This document shows, piece after piece, positions 58,389-64,000 of a stretch of DNA of 64,000 nucleotides (position 1 is its first letter; the number at the start of each line of letters is the position of its first letter). The stretch comes from Beta vulgaris subsp. vulgaris (taxonomy: Eukaryota; Streptophyta; Magnoliopsida; Caryophyllales; Amaranthaceae): NCBI RefSeq assembly GCF_026745355.1, contig NC_079210.1, forward strand, positions 14,501,524-14,565,523, read 5' to 3'. The translations under genes were made by a program, and so were the position numbers. The notes beneath the pieces are model-generated. The model was not told the origin of the DNA. It did no database searches and was given only the letters and a program-made list of their open reading frames with translations.

Positions 58389-58836
58389 GGCTCGGGTGTA
58401 GAAAATGATGATGTTAAGGAGCAAGAAGAGGAGGGGAAAGAGTGATTGATTTTTTCCACAACTCTTGTTTAATTTAATGTTTGTTTATTTTTGAGTTAAT
58501 AAAGTGATTGGCCTGCGAGCCGCCTCTACTTGTAATAAGTGAACTTGGAGCTTGAAATTTCCTTTTGTATAATGGTTGCTCAATTTAAATTACGAGTAGT
58601 AATAAATTACAAACTTTCATTACTTTTATACATTTTTTACTTTTGAGCATGTTAAAGAAAACTTCGTCCAATTGCCGCTTGACTGTTGTTCACTTGCAAA
58701 TCCAAAACAAGTAGGGTATTTGTTATAGTGGCCGAGCCTTAGGGCGAGGCTGCCTACCTATCCCATAAGGAATCAGGCCATCCGTAGTTTTGATGCATGA
58801 TGCTATTGTGCTGCTGAAACGCGGTACGTGTGTATA
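58389..58836. other. 3' end of accessory gene and TACGTAGG-type motif of element D
   Basis: Terminator-like AT-rich DNA after the DUF7745-like gene, then the conserved motif block 58729-58790 (GCCTACCTATCC, GGAATCAGGCC, CGTAGTT). Element E begins at 58837. Confidence 0.65.
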
Positions 58837-60247
58837 TGTAAGGCTTCGCCCCCGCTCTAGGGAGGGGCTGGCCTCAGTCTCAGTGTCATGGATTTGAGCC
58901 ATGGAATCCGCATGTGAATGCGTTGGGGTGTGTTGTCGAATTGAGGGGATCGCCACCGTGCCTATACAGGTTAATCACGGACGCCCGAAACGTTGGTGCC
59001 AAACTAATGGCCCCACTGTTAGGTCCAGTAACCATATCGTGGGTTCGGGGACATGGTACGGACTAGATCTTTGACCCAATCCGCCCGCATGTAGCGGCCT
59101 CTACTCGGTCTCATTGTAGTTCCATAAATCATAATAATTGAATTCAAAGAGCATATTGATTTGATCTTAGAAAGCGCACTAACCTAATATTACTAAAAAA
59201 AAGTAGGTTGCTATTAATACATGAAATACTACCTATCCTATATTTTGTGACCTCTTTGGATTAATCAAATTAATATGGTGCCTAAAATCCGTTTGTCCAT
59301 GATTAATGTGACTTTAATGTGATTCACGCAAATTCCGGTCTTGTTTAAGCAATTAAAAGAGTCATATGTACAAAAATCAAGAATATTATATACAATAATT
59401 GAGAATAAAAATATACACAAGAATTAAGAGCAAAAATATATAGAAAACTGGATCCGCAAAGATACGACTCCGAAAGTTGCGACGAACTCGAGAACCTTGG
59501 ATTTTGTGAGTTATTTGTGTGAGAGATTTTTGTACTGTTGTGGATGATTGTTGATTGTAGTTGATTGTAGTTAATGATCAAATAAGCACCGAGAGCCTGT
59601 ATTTATAGGCGTTTTGGGGAAGGATAAATAGTTATACTTTATGAGAAAGATAGATAGTTATTATTGCCTATCAGATATATCTTTTATCCCTTTTATCTAT
59701 CTTTGTTTGAGAATTTGTATCTGTATTTTCTAGATCTATCCTATGGTACGAGAATATCCTAGATCTGGATTTAGGTTTCCTTGGAGATCAAGACTACCCT
59801 TCTAGAATATTCCGGATCATTCCCGAATTTTTTGGATTTCTCTTAGATTTTCAGAATTTATTTGTTTTGAAAATTATTTCGCAAACTTCTAAAAATCATA
59901 GAAAATCATAGAAAAATCAGAAAAATAATTTAAAAATATTGGCGAACTCAGAAAAATGAGAGGAATAAGATGAGAATGAAAAATCTAAGAAAATACCTTT
60001 AGAAATAATTACAAAAAATCATTTTGCTAATAAACATGGCCTAAAAATAAAAAATAATTAAAATAAATATTTTCCGCCTATTATTGGGCTCTCGGCGTAT
60101 GATTTCAAACTCAAATTTAATTCAACTTGTGCAAATGGATGTGGTTTATGGATTTTGTCGCAACTTTCGGAATTAACATCTATTTCGGAATGTCGTACTT
60201 TTCATCACCGGCTATTCAATTTGGGGAGACACTTTTAGGTGTCTACA
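58837..60247 (-). repeat. 3' LTR of element E
   Basis: A 1411-bp LTR related to that of C. The TATA box is the complement of 59600-59607. No palindrome cluster lies upstream of it. The start at 58837 (TGTAAGG) is the best TG/CA fit. Confidence 0.75.
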
Positions 60248-60724
60248 GAAGCCCCCACTTTGGCTAAGTCTGGAGAGAAGCTTTGTTCTCGTAAGACGAA
60301 AGTCAAAGTATTCGATTCGGGACGGAGGATAGCTCAAGACGTTCTGCGAACTTAAGTTACCCTTTTACGCCGGTACCTGCAAAACAATGGTTAGTTTTAC
60401 CTGTTACCGCGCCCCATGCGGTTTTGCTCCCTCGGAAGTGCTTGGATCCTTGGGCGATTTTCTCCAAACGGCTGGCCTTGGCTTTTCGGGAAGAATGGTT
60501 ACTTGAAAATGATAGCCCTAACTCGGGATTAAGGACTACTCTGACAACGGCATATGTCTGTTTTTATGCCTAGAGAGATTTGCATGCAATGTTGACTTGT
60601 AACTTGTGACTTTGAAATTGAAAAAGGGGCATTGTTCTTGCCTAATGCTAGAGGCATCTTGAATTTGAATTTGAAAGGGGCATTGTTCTGGCCTAATGCT
60701 AGCGGCATCTTGAATTTGAATTTG

Positions 60725-61375
60725 AAAGGGTCTTTGAATTTTCTTTAGTAAGCCTGAACCTCCGGAATTTGAAAGAGTCTTTAACTTTGAATTTCCTTTC
60801 GTAAGCCTGAACTTCCGGAATTTGAAAGGGTCTTTGAATTTGAATTTCCTTTGGTAAGCCTGAACCTCCGGAATTTGAAAGAGTCTTTGAATTTGAAAGG
60901 GTCTTTGAATTTGAATTTCCTTTGGTAAGCCTGAACCTCTGGAATTTGAAAGGGTCTTTGAATTTGAATTCCCTTTGGTAAGCCTGAACCTCCGGAATTT
61001 GAAAGAGTCTTTGAATTTGAATTTCCTTTGGTAAGCCTGAACCTCCGGAATTTGAAAGAGTTTTTGAATTTGAAAGGGTCTTTGAATTTGAATTTCCTTT
61101 GGTAAGCCTGAACCTCCGAAATTTGAAAGAGTCTTTGAATTTGAAAGGGTCTTTGAATTTGAATTTCCTTTGGTAAGCCTAAACCTCCGGAATTTGAAAG
61201 GGTCCTTGAATTTGAATTTCCTTTGGTAAGCCTGAACCTCCGGAATTTGAAAGGGTCTTTGAATTTGAATTTCCTTTGGTAAGCCTGAACCTCCGGAATT
61301 TGAAAGGGTCTTTGAATTTGAATTTCCTTCTGTAAGCTTGAACCTCTGAAATTTGAAAGGGTCTTTGATTTTGAA
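60725..61375. repeat. 53-bp minisatellite in element E
   Basis: About eleven units with GGTAAGCCTGAACCTCCGGA and TTTGAATTTGAATTTCC blocks, some with an extra 21-bp TTTGAAAGGGTCTTTGAAT-type insert. Confidence 0.9.
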
Positions 61376-63096
61376 AGGGGTCTTGTCTAGGTCTGGTTCA
61401 AGACGTGAAAGGACGATACTGGGATCTAATCCTAGTAAAGAGTATTGATAGAAGCGGGCCTATGGAAATGTGCTAATTGAGGAGTGACTGTAGAAAGATG
61501 ACATGGATTGCTATGGATTGACTCGGACGTGACTCGTGACTTGATTTGAACATGACTTGACTTGACATTGACGGGTCATTGACTTTGACTTGAAAGAGAT
61601 AAGGTCCATAAGTGGAGTTTCGACAGACTTGAACACGTAATAGGGCCTTAGGAGACAAGAAGCCCCCAACTGGAAAATAAGGGACCATGATGACGGCGAG
61701 CCCCCCAGCGAGACTCGGAGATAGTGTAGTTGGCTGATTTCTTTGAAAAGGTAAGGCTTAGAGACAATGTGGAGGAGACAAGTCTAATGGTAGGTGGATC
61801 ATTTTTGTAGATTGCATGGATGAGTCCCCCAACGAGATGTACTAACCCTAAAGGTCGGGTGGCTTTACTTCTTGGGGTTTAGTCAATGAGTCCTTGAAGG
61901 TGGCCAAAGAATAGGCTATGGTTCGAGAAATAAAAAGGGTCAAATTTGTGACTAAGGGTCAAAGATGTGGCTAGATGTGAGGTTGGCTAATGATGCGGGT
62001 TCAAGTATGAGTCTATGTCGGGTTCTAGACTGAGAAGAGAATCAAGCCACTCATTGAGCCTCGTTTTGTTTTTATTAATTTGGTCGGACCTCGAGGTGAG
62101 GCTACCTACGTATCCTTGCAGAATCAGACGGATCGTAGTTCCTGAGGTCGTGTGTGAAGGTGATGGACAATGCTCATTTTGAGAGGACTTTTGAGGTTGT
62201 AATGTAGGCTAAGGTTTGAGGGTGTGAGGCTTGAATTGTACTTTGATTTTGAATTGAACTTTGACAAGCTTTTGATTTTAGAACTTTGAATTGGAGGTTT
62301 TGATTTCACTTGATTTTGAAGTTGACTTTGGCATTTCTTTTGGAGGCTTTGAATTCGCTTTGAACTTCGCTTGTCATTGAAGGGTATTTTGATGTGGGTA
62401 AAAAAAATGGGCAATAAGCTCAAAGGGGTTGCAATGGATTTTTTATTTTTGTTTAAGGTGAATGGAGGGAAGGGATTTATTTTGTGGAGCTATGGAAGAG
62501 GGCCTCTCGAGTATGTCCATTTTATTTTTTGAATTTTTGATTTTGATTTTTTTTGTTTTTTTTTTTTTGAGGTCATTGAGTGGTAAGAGTCTCATCATTG
62601 AATTAGAAAAAAGGGAAATTGAAATTGAAAATGAAAAGGCTTATTTTATTGAAATTGAAAATGAAAAGGCTTATTTTATTGAAATTGAAATGGAAGACAT
62701 TACATCCTAGATGACATAGACTCAAAACAAAAAAGAAAGGAAAAGATTAGCTAGGACTAGGACTCTATGAATAAAGCTATAGAAGACCGCACGGATCAAC
62801 GATCCGCGCCTTGGGGTGACTCACGTTGTAGCAAGTGGATTAGATACGAGGCTTTGATGGTGGTGGTGTTGGATGCTTTTTCAGTTGGGCCAAGAAGGTA
62901 AAGGATTGGGCTTTTTTTTTGTTGACGGTGAAGGATCACGAGACATGAGCCTTTTGTGGATGTGGATGTGGAGGTAGGAGGATTTGTTTAACTTCTTGCC
63001 TCCTTCAGCCTATCACGGGGATCTCTGTCTTTACCCTCAAACTGGACTTGAATGGACTATGCCAAGATCTAACTCTGTTTTAAGGTGCTAGACTCT
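61376..63096. other. Non-coding internal DNA of element E
   Basis: No recognised gene. It holds the TACGTAGG-type motif block (62086-62142), a Phe/Lys-rich spurious minus-strand ORF (62124-62423) and a short 36-bp tandem repeat (62608-62700). Confidence 0.45.
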
Positions 63097-63293
63097 ATAC
63101 ATATGTATATACATATATATATATACATATATATATATATACATATATATATATACATATATATACATATATATATATACATATATATGTATACATATAT
63201 ATGTATGTATATATATACATATATATATATGTATATGTATATATATATATGTATATATATGTATATATATATGTATATATGTATATATATATA
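63097..63293. repeat. TA-rich ATATAC/GTATAT microsatellite
   Basis: About 195 bp of alternating purine-pyrimidine DNA. It gives long Tyr/Ile/Met ORFs in all frames that are not genes. Confidence 0.95.
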
Positions 63294-64000
63294 CACTAGT
63301 GGAAAAATAAGGAAGGGTTGCGCTAAAAAAGGCCCTTAGGGCTCCGCTTTTTGACAGCAGCCCTTTCAATAGCAGCCTTTCACTTTCTAAGTAGGGTTGC
63401 ACTTTTCAAACGCAACCCTTCACAACGAAGGGCCGCACTTTTACCTAAAAAGTGCAGCCCTTCAAGCTTAGAAGGGCTGCGTTTTTTAGGTAAAAGCACA
63501 ACCCTTCTAAGCTTGAAGGGCTGCGCTTTTTTCAACAAGCGCAACCCTTCTAAGCTTGAAGGGCTGCAGCCTTCATGAGCCCTCCTACTTTGAAGGGCTG
63601 CGCTTTTTCAAAAAGTGCAGCCCTTCTAAGCAAGAAGGGCTGCACTTTTTTCAACAAGCGCAACCCTTCTAAGCATGAAGGGCTGCGCTTTTTTCAACAA
63701 GCGCAACCCTTCTAAGCTTGAAGGGCTGCAGCCTTCATGAGCCCTCCTACTTTGAAGGGCTGCGCTTTTTCAAAAAGTGCAGCCCTTCTAAGCAAGAAGG
63801 GCTGCACTTTTTTCAACAAGCGCAACCCTTCTAAGCATGAAAGGCTGCGCTTTTCTCAACAAGCGCAACCCTTCTTGATTAGAAGGCTGCACTTGTTGAG
63901 AAAAGCGTAGCCCTTCTTGCTTAAATTTTTTTTTTTTGAAAAAAATCCCACCCCTGCCACCCCCATCCCACCCCAGCCCTTCACACCCTCCGCCAGCCTT
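63294..64000. mobile_element. Left end of a CACTA transposon
   Basis: It begins CACTAGTGGAAAAATAAGG, a canonical plant CACTA terminus, followed by a dense array of subterminal repeats in both orientations (AAGGGCTGCGCTTTTT and AAAAGTGCAGCCCTT), spaced 40-60 bp. It runs off the window. Confidence 0.85.

Larger units (their letters stand above)
50397..58836 (-). mobile_element. Tat-clade element D, 3' part with antisense accessory genes
   Basis: The layout matches the left half of C: LTR (50397-52062), polypurine tract, tandem repeats, PMD gene, DUF7745-like gene and the TACGTAGG motif (58729-58790). It then breaks off at 58836, where the LTR of element E starts, so gag-pol of D would lie beyond E, outside the window. 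It is inserted in element A. Sequence similarity to C is clear in the proteins but low in non-coding DNA, so D is a different family. Confidence 0.8.
58837..64000 (-). mobile_element. Tat-like element E (3' part)
   Basis: An LTR (58837-60247) with TGTAGACACC start, a polypurine tract (60248-60262), an internal start closely similar to C (60263-60440), a minisatellite and the TACGTAGG motif (62086-62142). No accessory gene lies between LTR and motif. No pol sequence is recognisable up to 64000. The right limit is unknown, and the CACTA element at 63294 is nested in or next to it. Confidence 0.7.

Noticed and set aside
63069..63402. Tyr/Ile-rich ORFs
   Set aside because: They come from the TA microsatellite and are not genes.

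Overview
The window is nuclear DNA of a flowering plant. The evidence is AT-rich introns with plant-type splice sites, plant-specific transposon clades (Tat-type Ty3/gypsy, Ty1/copia, CACTA, hAT, Mutator/Harbinger/Stowaway MITEs) and plant-only domains (plant mobile domain, a DUF7745-like domain). A eudicot is likely, but I cannot name the species. I saw no bacterial or organellar genes, tRNA, rRNA or CRISPR array.

Layout. 1-8,265: remains of a minus-strand host gene, split by a 4.3-kb Ty3/gypsy element (609-4,945, TSD AGAAT) that has lost most of RT, RNase H and the front of integrase. Two MITEs follow. 8,266-13,134: a minus-strand, six-exon host gene that looks like an F-box protein (275 codons if the insertion is ignored). 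A 1.03-kb hAT element sits inside the F-box. 13,420-19,157: a Harbinger MITE and a decayed CACTA element with a seven-unit 60-bp tandem array. 19,323-28,543: a Ty1/copia element (TSD GTACG) carrying a CACTA element with a Ulp1-protease fragment.

29,396 to the right edge is one nest of elements. Tat-like element A (plus strand, LTR and start of gag) holds hAT element B (30,327-49,286, TSD ATCAAGAG), and B holds the 18-kb Tat element C (30,463-48,475, minus strand). Further along A comes minus-strand Tat element D (LTR at 50,397), interrupted by a third minus-strand element E (LTR at 58,837). A CACTA element starts at 63,294 beside or inside E.

Main observation. Elements C and D each carry two spliced accessory genes antisense to gag-pol: a plant mobile domain (PMD) gene and a DUF7745-like gene. 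In each element the LTR promoter and the regions upstream of both accessory genes share one element-specific palindrome. In C it is CCGTATATACGG (19 copies). In D it is CTGGGCGYAATTRCGCCCAG (6 copies). Both have the core CGTA-NN-TACG. In the LTR and at the DUF7745-like gene the palindromes lie just upstream of a TATAAATA box. Element E has a related LTR but neither the palindromes nor, in the part visible, the accessory genes. This looks like a retroelement-borne operator system whose DNA-binding partner may be an accessory protein; that partner is inferred. Most coding regions here are broken by stops, frameshifts or insertions, so few genes look functional.
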